The notes: generated by a model from the sequence alone, not told the origin. Counted from the stretch's first letter, positions 1 through 14,415 are shown. The stretch: 64,000 bases of DNA from Mesorhizobium hawassense (GCF_003289945.1 NZ_QMBP01000002.1:310001-374000), one strand, 5' to 3'. Translations and numbers: made by a program.

Positions 1-742
1 GCGACAGCGTCATCACCGCTTCCGGCATCTTGGTGCCGACCAGGGCCAGCGGAATCTGGTCGCCGGTCCGCATGATCTCCGAGACCAGGGTCAGATTGGC
101 GCCAAGCTGCCCGCCCGGGTGCAAGGTTCGGAAGTGATCGGGCGTGAAACCGCGCGCCTCGAGCAGCGCGATCGCCAGCGCATCGCCCATGACGAGTTGC
201 AGAAGCGTCGACGTCGTCGGCGCCAGCCCGTGCGGACAGGCCTCAGGCACGATCGGCAACAGCAAAACCACATCCGCCGCCCGAGCCAGCGCCGAGGTCT
301 CGCCCGAAGTGATGGCGATCAGCGGGATGGAGAAGCGCCTCGAATAGGCGACGATGCCCATCAGTTCCTTGGTCTCGCCCGACCACGACATGGCGATGAT
401 GGCGTCGTCGCGGGCGATCATCCCGAGATCGCCGTGATTGGCCTCCGCAGAATGGACGAAGAAGGCGGGCGTGCCGGTCGAGGCAAGCGTTGCGGCAATC
501 TTGGAGCCGATATGGCCGCTCTTGCCGACGCCGGTGACGATGACGCGGCCTTCGATATGGGAGATCAGGTCGATGGCGCGTGCGAACGGCTCGGCCAGTC
601 CGTTCGCGAGCGCGGCGCCAAGCGCCGCCACGCCGGCCTGCTCCGTCGCCACCGTTCTCAGCGCCGATTCGATCGCGGCCTGCCTGTCCGGCTGCTTTCT
701 TTCTGGGGACCCCGCATGCATGGCAGAAGCCATTAGCGCCAT
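1..742 (-). CDS. kpsF: KpsF/GutQ-type arabinose-5-phosphate isomerase, N-terminal part (cut by window edge)
   Basis: The minus strand reads a continuous SIS (sugar isomerase) domain from ATG at 742 to the window edge, 247 codons with no stop. Typical SIS motifs are visible: the phosphate-binding stretch VIVTGVGKSGHIGSKIAATL, then FFVHSAEANHGDLGMI and AIAMSWSGETKEL-like residues, followed by HPGGQLGANL near the edge, which in this family precedes two CBS domains (outside the window). The family interconverts ribulose-5-phosphate and arabinose-5-phosphate for KDO synthesis in lipopolysaccharide. ATG 733 is an alternative start; an in-frame stop lies just upstream (797-799). It is divergent from the outer-membrane protein gene. 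Confidence 0.85.
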   Translation of the reverse strand, partial: MALMASAMHAGSPERKQPDRQAAIESALRTVATEQAGVAALGAALANGLAEPFARAIDLISHIEGRVIVTGVGKSGHIGSKIAATLASTGTPAFFVHSAEANHGDLGMIARDDAIIAMSWSGETKELMGIVAYSRRFSIPLIAITSGETSALARAADVVLLLPIVPEACPHGLAPTTSTLLQLVMGDALAIALLEARGFTPDHFRTLHPGGQLGANLTLVSEIMRTGDQIPLALVGTKMPEAVMTLS

Positions 743-817
743 GTCGTCCGCCTGTCCAACGGAATTGCCGTTCGCGCTCGTTTGTGGGCAGCACAGCTAG
801 TCGGTCTCAACCCTCCG

Positions 818-825
818 TTAACCAT
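818..825. promoter_or_regulatory. TTAACCAT, possible CtrA half-site
   Basis: The octamer TTAACCAT lies in the 130-bp divergent gap between kpsF and the outer-membrane protein gene. This octamer is the reported CtrA half-site in alphaproteobacteria. One copy of an 8-mer is weak evidence, but envelope genes are common CtrA targets. The same octamer occurs on the other strand upstream of cpdR. Confidence 0.25.
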
Positions 826-872
826 CCGCATTTACGGTTCGGTAAGTATGGCGCAACCGCGCCGCGCAAGCA

Positions 873-2681
873 GTGGTGACGATGTCCGGGGGCCAGCCTG
901 AAACGAAAATAGGTCGAAAGGGCATTGCCGTCGCGGCACTGCTGCTGACGGCTAGCGCCCTTGCAATGCTGCGCCCGGTGCCGGCATTTTCCCAGGAGAC
1001 CGAGCTGCGTGGCGAGGTTTCCGAATCGGCCATACTCGCCGACCAGCAGCGCAAGGCCAGGCAACTGCGGGCGCAGGGATCGCAGGATCAGAACGCGCCC
1101 GCGGCCGCCCAGGATACGGCGCCGACGACCTATCAGCCGGCAAGCCCCGGCGCCGTTCCGGATGACGACCAGGCGACGGCGGACAGTATCTTCGACCAGC
1201 CGCAGGCGACCGACGCCTCCCCGGCCGACACGACGGCGCCGGTAAAGCCGCGCCGCCCTTCGACGGCGAAGCAGCGCGAGCAGGACACCAAGGCCGGCAC
1301 TCGGGGCACGAGAGCCGGCACCAAGACCGCCGACAAGAAGAAGGCCAAGAAGAAACCCGGCGCGGCGACGGACAGCACGACCACCGCCGCGACCGCCGCG
1401 ACGGGCAGCCAGACCGATGGCGCCGCCACCGACGAGGTGGATGCCAATCGCCGCGCCCTCACCATCGACAGCGTCGACAAGCAGAAGCTCGACCCAGGCC
1501 AGGAGCGCACCGGATCGATCGATGGGCAGAAGGTGAAGCCCGAGGACGATCCGTTCGCCGCCCCCGGCGTCAAGATCGGCACCTTTCTCTTCCGGCCGAC
1601 GCTCGAGCAGGGCTTCACCGCGACGTCCAATGCCGATGCCAGCAGCACCGGCAAGTCGGCCGTTCTCGCCGAAACCGCGCTGCGTTTCACCGCCACCTCC
1701 GACTGGCGCGAGAATTCGGCTCTGATCACCGGCTACGGCCAGTTCCGCAACACCGTCTCAGGCGAGAAGATCAACGACGCGCAGGGTCGCATCGAGGGCC
1801 AGCTCAATGTCGATCTCGACAACGAGCTGCGCGCCATCGCCAAGCTGGGCTACGAGGCGGCACCCGAATCGGCTTCCTCGCCGGATGCGATCGCCGGCGT
1901 CACCTCGCAGCCGCTGCGCCAGACCGTGGACGGCAGCCTCGGTCTCGAAAAGAGCGTCGGCAAGATGCGTTACGCGCTGACCGGCGCGGTCTCGCACGAC
2001 TTCTACGGCGATGCCGAGCTCTCGGACGGAACCAGCATATCGCAGAAGGATCGCGACAACACGCTCTACACGGCAACGCTGCGCACCGGCTATCAGGTGT
2101 CGCCGGCGCTGACGCCGTTCACGGAAGTCGAACTCGGCCGCAGGGTCTATGACCAGCGTCTCGATACCGACGATTTCGCGCGTTCCTCGAAGCGGCTCGG
2201 CGCCCGCGCCGGCCTCGAGCTCGATATGGGTGAGAAGCTGTCCGGCGAATTCTCCGTCGGCTGGTTGCGCGAGGCGCTTGACGACAGCCGCCTCCCGGCA
2301 ATCGCCGGGCCGTCCATCAATGCCGACCTCAAATGGTCGCCCGAGCGCGGCACCACAATCGGGCTAACCGGAAAGACCAACGTCGAGACGACCACTACGG
2401 CGGATCAGAGCGGCGACATCCTCTACTCCGGTCGTCTGACCGGCGAGCGCCAAATCCGCGCCAATCTGACGGCGAACACGGCGCTCGGCCTCGACTGGCG
2501 CGACTACACCGGCTCCGACGGCCACGACATGATTCTGAGCGCCGAAGCCGGCCTGACCTGGTGGCTGAACCGTTATGCCGGCCTTACCACCAGGGTCAGG
2601 ACCGAGAAGCTGACCAGCAATCTGCCTGGCCGCGACTACACCGCCAACACCATCTATCTCGGATTGAAGGTTCAGCGCTGA
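873..2681 (+). CDS. Outer-membrane beta-barrel protein (BBP2-like)
   Basis: A 602-residue protein. Residues about 16-42 form a signal peptide (hydrophobic AVAALLLTASALAML, then AFS-QE). Residues about 50-230 are low-complexity, rich in Ala, Pro, Thr, Asp and Lys (for example KKKAKKKPG), and probably disordered. From about residue 230 to the end there are alternating aromatic/polar beta strands (GTFLFRPTLEQGFTATSN at the start, NTIYLGLKVQR at the end), as in outer-membrane barrels of the BBP2 type. The likely role is structural or porin-like in the outer membrane; the substrate is unknown. ATG 882 is an equally possible start. The gene is convergent with galU. Confidence 0.7.
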   Translation: MVTMSGGQPETKIGRKGIAVAALLLTASALAMLRPVPAFSQETELRGEVSESAILADQQRKARQLRAQGSQDQNAPAAAQDTAPTTYQPASPGAVPDDDQATADSIFDQPQATDASPADTTAPVKPRRPSTAKQREQDTKAGTRGTRAGTKTADKKKAKKKPGAATDSTTTAATAATGSQTDGAATDEVDANRRALTIDSVDKQKLDPGQERTGSIDGQKVKPEDDPFAAPGVKIGTFLFRPTLEQGFTATSNADASSTGKSAVLAETALRFTATSDWRENSALITGYGQFRNTVSGEKINDAQGRIEGQLNVDLDNELRAIAKLGYEAAPESASSPDAIAGVTSQPLRQTVDGSLGLEKSVGKMRYALTGAVSHDFYGDAELSDGTSISQKDRDNTLYTATLRTGYQVSPALTPFTEVELGRRVYDQRLDTDDFARSSKRLGARAGLELDMGEKLSGEFSVGWLREALDDSRLPAIAGPSINADLKWSPERGTTIGLTGKTNVETTTTADQSGDILYSGRLTGERQIRANLTANTALGLDWRDYTGSDGHDMILSAEAGLTWWLNRYAGLTTRVRTEKLTSNLPGRDYTANTIYLGLKVQR

Positions 2682-2694
2682 AGGTTCAGCGCTG
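2667..2694. repeat. 14-bp tandem duplication across a stop codon
   Basis: AAGGTTCAGCGCTG occurs twice head-to-tail (2667-2680 and 2681-2694). The first copy encodes the last residues and stop of the outer-membrane protein; the second copy is just outside, 5 bp from the galU stop. The unit contains the palindrome TTCAGCGCTGAA. Confidence 0.85.
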
Positions 2695-2699
2695 ACAGA

Positions 2700-3605
2700 T
2701 TAGGAAGCCGCGCCCCGCCGCTCCACTGGCCGCACCTCATCGAGCAGCGTGCGGATGACGCTGGCCATGCTCCCGTTCATGTCGCTGCGCCAGAGCGCAA
2801 AGGCGACATTGGCCTCGACGAAACCTTCCGGCGAGCCGCAGTCGAAGGTGCGCCCCTTGTAGTGATAGCCGTAGAAAGGCTGCTTTTTCTCCAGCTTCAG
2901 CATCGCGTCGGTCAGCTGGATCTCGTTGCCGGCGCCGCGTTCCTGGCTTTCCAGTATGCCGAAGATTTCCGGCTGCAGGATGTAGCGGCCGTTGATGAAG
3001 AGGTTGGAGGGTGCCGTGCCCAGCTTCGGCTTCTCCACCATGCCGGTGATGCGGAAGCCGTGATGGGTGTCCTCCCCGCGGCCGACGATACCGTATTTAT
3101 GCGCCTCGGCGGGGTCGCATTCCTGCACGGCGATAATGTTGTTGCCGGTCTCGGCGTAGAGCTCGACCATATCCTTCATGCAGCTCTTTTCCGACTGCAT
3201 GATCATATCCGGCAAAAGCAGCGCGAAGGGCTCGTCGCCGACCAGCTCGCGGGCGCACCAGACGGCGTGACCGAGACCCATCGGCACCTGCTGGCGCGTG
3301 AAGCTCGTCTGTCCCGGCGCCGGCTGCAGACGCTGCAGCCGGGCAAGCTGGTCGTCCTTGCCGCGCTGGGCGAGCGTGTCATAGAGCTCGAACTGGACGT
3401 CGAAATGATCCTCGATGACCGCCTTGTTGCGCCCTGTCACGAAGATGAAATGCTCGATGCCGGCGTCGCGCGCCTCGTCGACCACATACTGGATGACCGG
3501 CCGATCGACGACGGTCAGCATCTCCTTCGGAATGGCCTTGGTGGCCGGAAGGAACCGTGTGCCGAGGCCGGCGACCGGGAAAACTGCCTTACGAACTCGC
3601 TTCAT
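2700..3605 (-). CDS. galU: UTP-glucose-1-phosphate uridylyltransferase GalU
   Basis: A 301-residue protein starting at ATG 3605 ([20 protein letters not shown]), preceded by AAGGGTGG as ribosome site; an upstream in-frame ATG at 3632 would add nine unlikely residues. The nucleotidyltransferase signature [18 protein letters not shown] at the N terminus, LLPDMIM and GMVEKPK in the middle and the length match bacterial GalU. It makes UDP-glucose from UTP and glucose-1-phosphate in the cytoplasm, the precursor for exopolysaccharide, lipopolysaccharide and cyclic glucans. Monocistronic; divergent from the lytic transglycosylase gene. Confidence 0.93.
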   Translation of the reverse strand: MKRVRKAVFPVAGLGTRFLPATKAIPKEMLTVVDRPVIQYVVDEARDAGIEHFIFVTGRNKAVIEDHFDVQFELYDTLAQRGKDDQLARLQRLQPAPGQTSFTRQQVPMGLGHAVWCARELVGDEPFALLLPDMIMQSEKSCMKDMVELYAETGNNIIAVQECDPAEAHKYGIVGRGEDTHHGFRITGMVEKPKLGTAPSNLFINGRYILQPEIFGILESQERGAGNEIQLTDAMLKLEKKQPFYGYHYKGRTFDCGSPEGFVEANVAFALWRSDMNGSMASVIRTLLDEVRPVERRGAAS

Positions 3606-3829
3606 GCTGCGCCACCCTTGCGTTTCGGCCAATTATCCGCGCGGCGGCGCGCTCCGCAATCCCCTCGAACATTTTCGCGCCGGAATGTTGGACTAACTAA
3701 CCGCTAAGTTGAACGTGAGAGCTAAAAGCCTCGGCGCCTCTTTTCGTTCCCGGCGGCACCTATGGTAAACTAAATACTAACCCGGTTCGGCGTTGAATGA
3801 TTCTTCCTGATTTGACGAAGGAGGAAATG

Positions 3830-5050
3830 ATGTCGGTTCGAAACTCGGCCAGGCGCCTGACGGCCCTCGCGACGGCTGCCGGCCTCACCCTGGCCCTGCT
3901 GATGCCCGCCGGCCCCGCTTTTGCCGATGCCGGGTTTCGCCAGTGGGTCGCGGGCTTCCGCGCCACCGCGGTCGCCGGCGGCGTTTCCGGCGCCGTCTAC
4001 GACCAGGCCATGCGAGGCATCGAGCCCGACCCGGTCGTGCTGGAAAAGGCCAGCACCCAGCCGGAATTCACCGCACCCGCCTGGGATTATTTCGACAACC
4101 GCGTCCATGACCAGTCCGTGGCCAACGGCAGGGCGATGGCGAAGAAATGGAAGCCTTGGCTCGACCGCATCGAGGCGCGGTTCGGTGTCGACCGCAACAT
4201 CCTTCTGGCCATCTGGTCGATGGAATCGAACTATGGCGAGATCCTCAAGCGCGACGACATCATGCGCAATGTCATCCGCTCGCTGTCGACGCTCGCCTAT
4301 GGCGACGCGAAGCGTTCCAAATATGCTCGCACCCAGCTGATCGCGGCGCTGAAGATCCTGCAGACCGGTGACATCGACGAGAGCCATCTGATGGGCTCAT
4401 GGGCCGGCGCGATGGGCCAGACGCAGTTCATCCCGACCAGCTATCAGCGCTACGCCGTCGACATGGACGGCAACGGCAAGCGCGACATCTGGAATTCGAT
4501 CCCCGACGCGCTGTCGACCTCCGCCAACCTTCTGAAGAAGAACGGCTGGCAGGCCGGCAAGACCTGGGGCTACGAGGTCACCATACCGGCCGGCAAACTG
4601 CCTGGCGGAGCAAAGACGATCGCTCAGTGGCAGGCGCTCGGCGTCGTCAGGGCAAGGGGCAAGCCGTTCAAGAACCTGACCGACAAGGCGACGCTGAAGG
4701 TGCCGGACGGCAGGGGCGGCCCGGCCTTCCTGATGATCAGGAACTTCTCGGTCATCAAGGCCTACAACAACGCCGACAAATACGCTCTGGCCGTCGGCCT
4801 CCTGGCTGACGAGATCGCGGGCGGCACCGGCCTGGTGCAGGACTGGCAGCGGCCTTTCACCAAGCTCAGCTTCGAGGAGCGCCAGGAACTGCAGAAGCGG
4901 CTTTCCGAGCACGGCTATTATGAAGGCAAGTTCGACGGCAAGATCGGCGATGGCTCGAAAGCCGCCATCATGGCCTATCAGGCCAAGGTCGGCTTGACCC
5001 AGGATGGCTATCCGAGCATGGAAGTGCTCAAATGGCTCCGCAAGCAGTAG
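3830..5050 (+). CDS. Lytic murein transglycosylase, MltB family, with C-terminal peptidoglycan-binding domain
   Basis: A 406-residue secreted enzyme. The perfect GGAGG five bases upstream selects ATG 3830 (MSVRNSARRL); ATG 3827 and 3797 are also in frame. Signal peptide: LTALATAAGLTLALLMPAGPAFA. The catalytic region has the MltB pattern SMESNYGE, with Glu as general acid, then GSWAGAMGQTQFIPTSY and DGNGKRDIW. The last ~60 residues are a PG_binding_1 domain (LQKRLSEHGYYEGKFDGKIG). It cleaves glycan strands of peptidoglycan to 1,6-anhydro-muropeptides in the periplasm. Confidence 0.92.
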   Translation: MSVRNSARRLTALATAAGLTLALLMPAGPAFADAGFRQWVAGFRATAVAGGVSGAVYDQAMRGIEPDPVVLEKASTQPEFTAPAWDYFDNRVHDQSVANGRAMAKKWKPWLDRIEARFGVDRNILLAIWSMESNYGEILKRDDIMRNVIRSLSTLAYGDAKRSKYARTQLIAALKILQTGDIDESHLMGSWAGAMGQTQFIPTSYQRYAVDMDGNGKRDIWNSIPDALSTSANLLKKNGWQAGKTWGYEVTIPAGKLPGGAKTIAQWQALGVVRARGKPFKNLTDKATLKVPDGRGGPAFLMIRNFSVIKAYNNADKYALAVGLLADEIAGGTGLVQDWQRPFTKLSFEERQELQKRLSEHGYYEGKFDGKIGDGSKAAIMAYQAKVGLTQDGYPSMEVLKWLRKQ

Positions 5051-5151
5051 AGCCGGCCATAGCGGCAAGCATCCTTTCAAACACGGCAAGGATGCCGTAG
5101 CGCTTCGGCTTGCGCATGACTTTGCGTGTCCGCCCGGTCATGCGCCAAGGG

Positions 5152-6384
5152 ATGGAGAGGTGTTTGGTTTCGGTTGCGCGTATCAGGCAGGGCATTCGCC
5201 GGGCGCCGATCCTGATTCTCGCCCTTGCCGTGCTTGTCGTCACCGCCGCCGGCGCCTTCCACGCCCCGGCCTTCGCGCAGGAGCAAAGCCGCGGCTGGTC
5301 GTTGCGTGACCTTTTGTTCCCGCGCCGCAGCGAACGTATCGAGCCGCCGTTGGACGTCGAGAAACCGCGGCCGAAACCGAAGAAGAAACCCAAGCCGCGT
5401 CCGCCGGCGGAGCCGGAAACGCCGATCGTCGAAAAGACGAACGATGCCCGCGTCGTTCTGGTGGTCGGCGATTTTCTGGCTGCCGGGCTGGCCGAGGGCC
5501 TGGACACCGCTTTTGCCGACAATGCCGCCGTCAGGATCGTCGCGCGCGCCAACGGCTCGTCCGGCTTCGTGCGCGACGACGTCTACAACTGGCCGGTCGA
5601 GATCAAGTCGCTGATCGAGACCGAGAAGCCAGCCGCCGTGGTCGTCATGCTGGGCTCCAACGACCGGCAGCAGATGAAGGTCGGCGACGTGCGCGAGCAG
5701 CCGCGCTCGGAGAACTGGACCAAGGAATATGAGCGCCGTACCGATGCGCTCGGCAAGGCCCTGCAGGACTCCAAGGTGCCGTTCCTGTGGGTCGGCATGC
5801 CGGCTTTCCGCGTGCCGAAGATGAACTCCGACATGCTTGCCTTCAACGACATCTATCACTCGGTCGCGCAAAGCCATGACGGCGAGTTCGTCGACGTCTG
5901 GGACGGCTTCGTCGACGAGAACGGCGCTTTCGTCACCTCCGGCCCGGACATCAACGGCCAGCCGGTGCGCCTGCGCTCCGACGACGGCATCAACGTCACC
6001 AAGGCCGGCAAGCGCAAGCTAGCTTTCTATACGGAAAAGCCGCTGGCCAAGATTCTTGGACTGGCCGCGCCCGGCAGCGTCACCACCGTCTCGGCGCCGA
6101 CCGGCGAGCCGGTCGAAGCGTCGAAGCCGGCCGCCGCACCCGTCATCGTCGACCGCACAGCGCCGATGCTGCTCGGCGATCCGTCGCTCGACGGCGGAAC
6201 GGAGCTGCTTGGCGCAGCCCAGCCCGCGAAAGCCGATCCGAATCTACCCGGCGAAAAGCTGATCGTCGAAGGCAAGGCGCCGGCAGCTTCACCCGGCCGC
6301 GCGGATGATTTCTCCCGACCGCCGAAATCACAGCCGGCGAACGTCGCCGCTCAGCCCGATACGGCGACCGGCATCAATCAGTAG
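5152..6384 (+). CDS. DUF459 / SGNH-hydrolase-like secreted protein with degenerate catalytic blocks
   Basis: About 410 residues from ATG 5152; the frame is open upstream to a TTG at 5110 and no start has a good ribosome site. A hydrophobic segment (ILILALAVLVVTAAGAFHA) then AFAQE suggests a signal peptide. A Lys/Arg/Pro-rich linker is followed by a DUF459 SGNH fold: block I reads VVGDFLAAGLAEGL, block III VVMLGSNDRQQM, block V DDGINVTKAG. Active SGNH enzymes have Ser in GDS and His in DGxH; here these are Phe and Asn. The last ~110 residues are Pro/Ala-rich. Likely a periplasmic polysaccharide- or peptidoglycan-related protein, possibly non-catalytic. Confidence 0.75.
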   Translation: MERCLVSVARIRQGIRRAPILILALAVLVVTAAGAFHAPAFAQEQSRGWSLRDLLFPRRSERIEPPLDVEKPRPKPKKKPKPRPPAEPETPIVEKTNDARVVLVVGDFLAAGLAEGLDTAFADNAAVRIVARANGSSGFVRDDVYNWPVEIKSLIETEKPAAVVVMLGSNDRQQMKVGDVREQPRSENWTKEYERRTDALGKALQDSKVPFLWVGMPAFRVPKMNSDMLAFNDIYHSVAQSHDGEFVDVWDGFVDENGAFVTSGPDINGQPVRLRSDDGINVTKAGKRKLAFYTEKPLAKILGLAAPGSVTTVSAPTGEPVEASKPAAAPVIVDRTAPMLLGDPSLDGGTELLGAAQPAKADPNLPGEKLIVEGKAPAASPGRADDFSRPPKSQPANVAAQPDTATGINQ

Positions 6385-6396
6385 CTCATCGGCTCG

Positions 6397-6540
6397 GAGA
6401 CCGTTTCAGAAATTCGCTCCTGCGAGTCAGATGGTGGTGTTTTCGAGAACCGGAGCGGAGCGTACGTTGACGTACGTGAGCACCGGAAGCGCACAAAAGG
6501 CCATCAGCTGACCGTAGGAGTAGAATTTCTAAACGGTCTC
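6397..6540. repeat. 144-bp palindromic intergenic repeat element
   Basis: Near-perfect terminal inverted arms: GAGACCGTTTcAGAAATTC at 6397-6415 against GAATTTCTAAACGGTCTC at 6523-6540, with one extra base. Inside lie further dyads, including CGTACGT-TG-ACGTACG at 6461-6476 and CTCCTGCG against CGTAGGAG. It fills the whole gap between the convergent DUF459 and gltD genes, and its last base pair is inside the gltD stop codon. It looks like a rhizobial mosaic/MITE-like element; it could fold as a long hairpin and end transcription both ways. Confidence 0.8.
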
Positions 6541-7993
6541 AGCGCGGCAGCACCGTCGATCCCATCAACGCCTCGTCGATCGAGCGCGCCGCCTGGCGGC
6601 CCTCGCGGATCGCCCACACCACCAGCGACTGGCCGCGGCGCACGTCACCCGCCGCATAGAGCTTGTCGACGCTCGTCCGGTAGTCGCGGTCGTTCGCCTC
6701 GACATTGTTCGAACGGCGGCTGTCGGTGACGACCATGATCTTGCCGTCGAGCTCCTTCATCAGGCTGCCGCTCGCCGGCCCGGCAAAGCCGATGGCGATG
6801 AAGGCGAGATCGGCGCGAATGACGAACTCGGTGCCGGCGATCGGCCTGCGCTTGTCGTCGACCTCGCAGCAGCGCACGCCGGTCAGCTGGCCTTCCTCGC
6901 CGATGAATTCGAGCGTCGCCACCTGGAACTCGCGCTCCGCGCCCTCGGCCTGCGAGGAGGACGTGCGCATCTTGGTCGCCCAATAGGGCCATACCGCGAG
7001 CTTGTCTTCCTTCTCCGGTGGCTGCGGACGGATGTCGAGCTGCGTCACCCGCACCGCGCCCTGGCGGAACGCGGTGCCGATGCAGTCCGACGCGGTGTCG
7101 CCGCCGCCGACCACGACGACATGCTGGCCGCCGGCGATGATCGGGTGCGAAGGCCAAGCCACCGACTGGATCGGCTCGCCACCGACGCGGCGGTTCTGCT
7201 GCACCAGATAGGGCATGGCATCGTAGACACCGCTGAGATCGGCGCCCGGAATACCGGCCGGGCGCGGCGTTTCCGAGCCGCCGCAATAGAGCACGGCGTC
7301 GAATTCCTCGATGAGATCGGCGATCCTCATGTCGACGCCGACATTGACGCCGCAATGGAAGGTGACGCCCTCGCCCTGCATCTGTTCGATGCGCCGGTCG
7401 ATATAGTGCTTCTCGATCTTGAAGTCCGGAATGCCGTAGCGCATCAGCCCGCCGGGGCGGCTCTCGCGTTCATAGACATGCACGTCGTGGCCGGCGCGGC
7501 CGAGCTGCTGCGCCGCCGCCATGCCGGCCGGGCCGGAACCGATGACGGCGACCCGCTTGCCGGTCTTCTTCTCCGGCGGATAGGGCCGGATATGGCCGGT
7601 CTCATAGGCCTTGTCGGCGATCGCCTGCTCGACCGTCTTGATGGCGACCGGAATGTCCTCGAGGTTCAGCGTGCAGGCTTCCTCGCACGGCGCGGGGCAG
7701 ATGCGGCCGGTGAACTCCGGGAAATTGTTGGTCGAATGCAGGTTGCGGATCGCATTGTCCCAGTCGCCATTGTAGACGAGGTCGTTCCAGTCCGGGATCT
7801 GGTTGTGGATCGGACAACCCGTCGGCCCGTGGCAGAACGGAATGCCGCAATCCATGCAGCGCGCTGCCTGTTTTTCGACCTCCTTGTCCGACATCGGCAG
7901 CGTGAATTCGCGGAAATGCCGGATGCGGTCGGAAGCCGGCTGGTACTTATGCACCTGCCGGTCGATTTCGAGAAAGCCTGTTACCTTGCCCAT
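6539..7993 (-). CDS. gltD: Glutamate synthase (NADPH) small subunit
   Basis: A 484-residue protein starting at ATG 7993 (MGKVTGFLE). N-terminal Cys motifs for two iron-sulfur clusters ([16 protein letters not shown] and [12 protein letters not shown]), an FAD-binding [16 protein letters not shown] at about residue 150 and an NADPH-binding [12 protein letters not shown] at about residue 285 are all present, as is the C-terminal [18 protein letters not shown]. It passes electrons from NADPH to GltB, which converts glutamine and 2-oxoglutarate to two glutamates. It lies 142 bp downstream of gltB on the same strand and is probably co-transcribed. Confidence 0.95.
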   Translation of the reverse strand: MGKVTGFLEIDRQVHKYQPASDRIRHFREFTLPMSDKEVEKQAARCMDCGIPFCHGPTGCPIHNQIPDWNDLVYNGDWDNAIRNLHSTNNFPEFTGRICPAPCEEACTLNLEDIPVAIKTVEQAIADKAYETGHIRPYPPEKKTGKRVAVIGSGPAGMAAAQQLGRAGHDVHVYERESRPGGLMRYGIPDFKIEKHYIDRRIEQMQGEGVTFHCGVNVGVDMRIADLIEEFDAVLYCGGSETPRPAGIPGADLSGVYDAMPYLVQQNRRVGGEPIQSVAWPSHPIIAGGQHVVVVGGGDTASDCIGTAFRQGAVRVTQLDIRPQPPEKEDKLAVWPYWATKMRTSSSQAEGAEREFQVATLEFIGEEGQLTGVRCCEVDDKRRPIAGTEFVIRADLAFIAIGFAGPASGSLMKELDGKIMVVTDSRRSNNVEANDRDYRTSVDKLYAAGDVRRGQSLVVWAIREGRQAARSIDEALMGSTVLPR

Positions 7994-8135
7994 AGTCCAG
8001 TCCCTGCTGTCCGAAGGCACGCTCTTGTCGGCGCACCCGTTAACCCCATAAGGCCCCCATGGCAACCGAAGTCCGGGGGCAGGATTGTTGGTGAGGATGC
8101 CGGCCGGAAAGTCATCTTCCCGGCCGTGCCCGAAA

Positions 8136-12872
<4,737 letters not shown>

Positions 12873-13102
12873 CGTCCTGTCCTCCGTTCTCCACCTTGGC
12901 CCTGACTGTCTGAGGGCGCTGGTTTGCCTTGGGAAGCGAGAATGCTTCCCCTTTGATCCTGCTGCACGTCTCGCGAAATCCATCGAACCATACGGCTATA
13001 CGCCCGGTTCGCATCCGGTATCGTACAGGCCAGAGCCGGGCCGTCTACCCGCCGCTCGCGACAATGGCCGGAATGGCATCGATGATACGCCAGTCCAGCC
13101 TG

Positions 13103-13135
13103 TTTTGTGCGACAAAATAAGACAGCACTACTGTC
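13103..13135. promoter_or_regulatory. Two adjacent dyads in the gltB upstream region
   Basis: The 12873-13353 gap (about 480 bp) has no gene. Within it, TTTTGT-GCG-ACAAAA (13103-13117) is immediately followed by GACAG-CACTA-CTGTC (13121-13135), flanked by TAA on the left and CTAAATTTTTTA on the right. Two dyads 3 bp apart between divergent genes (gltB and the threonine aldolase) look like regulator sites, but I cannot assign a regulator. No convincing sigma-70 hexamers were placed for either gene. Confidence 0.4.
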
Positions 13136-13353
13136 CTAAATTTTTTATGGCAGAAATCCGGCACCCACACAAGACCGATTCACAAAAATCTTGACGGCGC
13201 CGCGACACAAAATTTCGTGACAGGCGCCGCAAACGTAAGCTTTGGTCCAGGCGCCTTGCGGCGACGGGGCTGGCTTCACCGCTTTGCCAATCATTGGCCC
13301 TTGCGCTCCGGTCGCCGAAGCGATCAAGTCGCGCCGCTTTTGCCAATCACGAT

Positions 13354-14415
13354 ATGGACCTCTCGATGTTTTTTGCATCCGACAACTGGGCGGGCGTTCA
13401 CCCCGATATTTCGGCCAACCTGTCGCGCCATGCCGCGGGCACCGCTGTCGCTTACGGCGACGGCGATCTGGACCGCGCCGTCTATCGCCGCTTCAACGAT
13501 ATCTTCGAGCGCGAGGTGCAGGTCTTCTTCGTCGCGACCGGCACGGCGGCCAACGCGCTTTCCATGGCTTGGGTGAACCGTATCGGCGGCATCGCTCTTT
13601 GCCATTCCGAGGCGCATATGCATGTCGACGAGTTCGGCGCAATGAGCTTCTACACCGGCGGCGCGCGCACCGCGCCGGTGCGGGGACCGCTGGGGCGCAT
13701 CAACCCGGAGGCGCTCGACCGGGCCATAAAGCGCTATTCGCAGGATCTCGCCCCTGCCGGCCAGCCGATGGCGGTGACCGTCACCCAGGCGACCGAGGTC
13801 GGCACGGTCTACAGCGTCGACGACGTCAAGGCGATCGCCGAGGTCAGCCGCCGCCACAAGCTGCCGCTGCACATGGACGGCGCGCGCTTTGCCAATGCGA
13901 TCGCGGCGACGGGCGCCAGCCCGGCCGAAATGACCTGGAAGAGCGGCGTCGACCTGATCTCCTTCGGCGCCACCAAGAACGGTTGCTGGATGGCCGACGC
14001 GGTGGTGATCCTCAATCCCGATGTCGGCAAGGAATTGCGCCTGCTGCGCCAGCGCGCCGGACAGACCTTCTCCAAGGCCCGTTTCATTTCGGCCCAATTC
14101 GAGGCCTATCTCACCGACGATCTGTGGCTGCGGATGGCCGGGCACGCCAATGCGATGGCCGCGCATCTGGCCGAGACGATCGAGGACGCGCCGGCCGGCA
14201 GGCTCGCCTGGCTGCCGCAGGCCAACGAAGTGTTCGCCATTCTCGGTCGCGCCACGGCGGAAAAGCTGCAGGCGGCCGGCGCCAAATTCTACGAATGGGG
14301 CGTGCCGCAGGGTTTCGACGGGCATCTGGGCGACAATGAAGCGATCTACCGTTTCGTCGCCAGCTTCGCGACCACGACGCAAGAGATCGATCGCCTTGGT
14401 CAGATGCTCGCCTGA
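13354..14415 (+). CDS. ltaE: Low-specificity L-threonine aldolase
   Basis: A 353-residue PLP enzyme (beta-eliminating lyase fold). ATG 13354 (MDLSMFFASDNW) gives the usual length; the frame is open to a TTG at 13294, and ATG 13366 is also possible. Conserved parts: SDNWAGVHPDI at the N terminus, ATGTAANALSM, HMHVDEFGA, HMDGARFANA, and SFGATKNGCW with the PLP-binding Lys. It cleaves L-threonine or L-allo-threonine to glycine and acetaldehyde. It is divergent from gltB and followed 24 bp later by the MBL-fold gene, perhaps co-transcribed. Confidence 0.9.
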   Translation: MDLSMFFASDNWAGVHPDISANLSRHAAGTAVAYGDGDLDRAVYRRFNDIFEREVQVFFVATGTAANALSMAWVNRIGGIALCHSEAHMHVDEFGAMSFYTGGARTAPVRGPLGRINPEALDRAIKRYSQDLAPAGQPMAVTVTQATEVGTVYSVDDVKAIAEVSRRHKLPLHMDGARFANAIAATGASPAEMTWKSGVDLISFGATKNGCWMADAVVILNPDVGKELRLLRQRAGQTFSKARFISAQFEAYLTDDLWLRMAGHANAMAAHLAETIEDAPAGRLAWLPQANEVFAILGRATAEKLQAAGAKFYEWGVPQGFDGHLGDNEAIYRFVASFATTTQEIDRLGQMLA

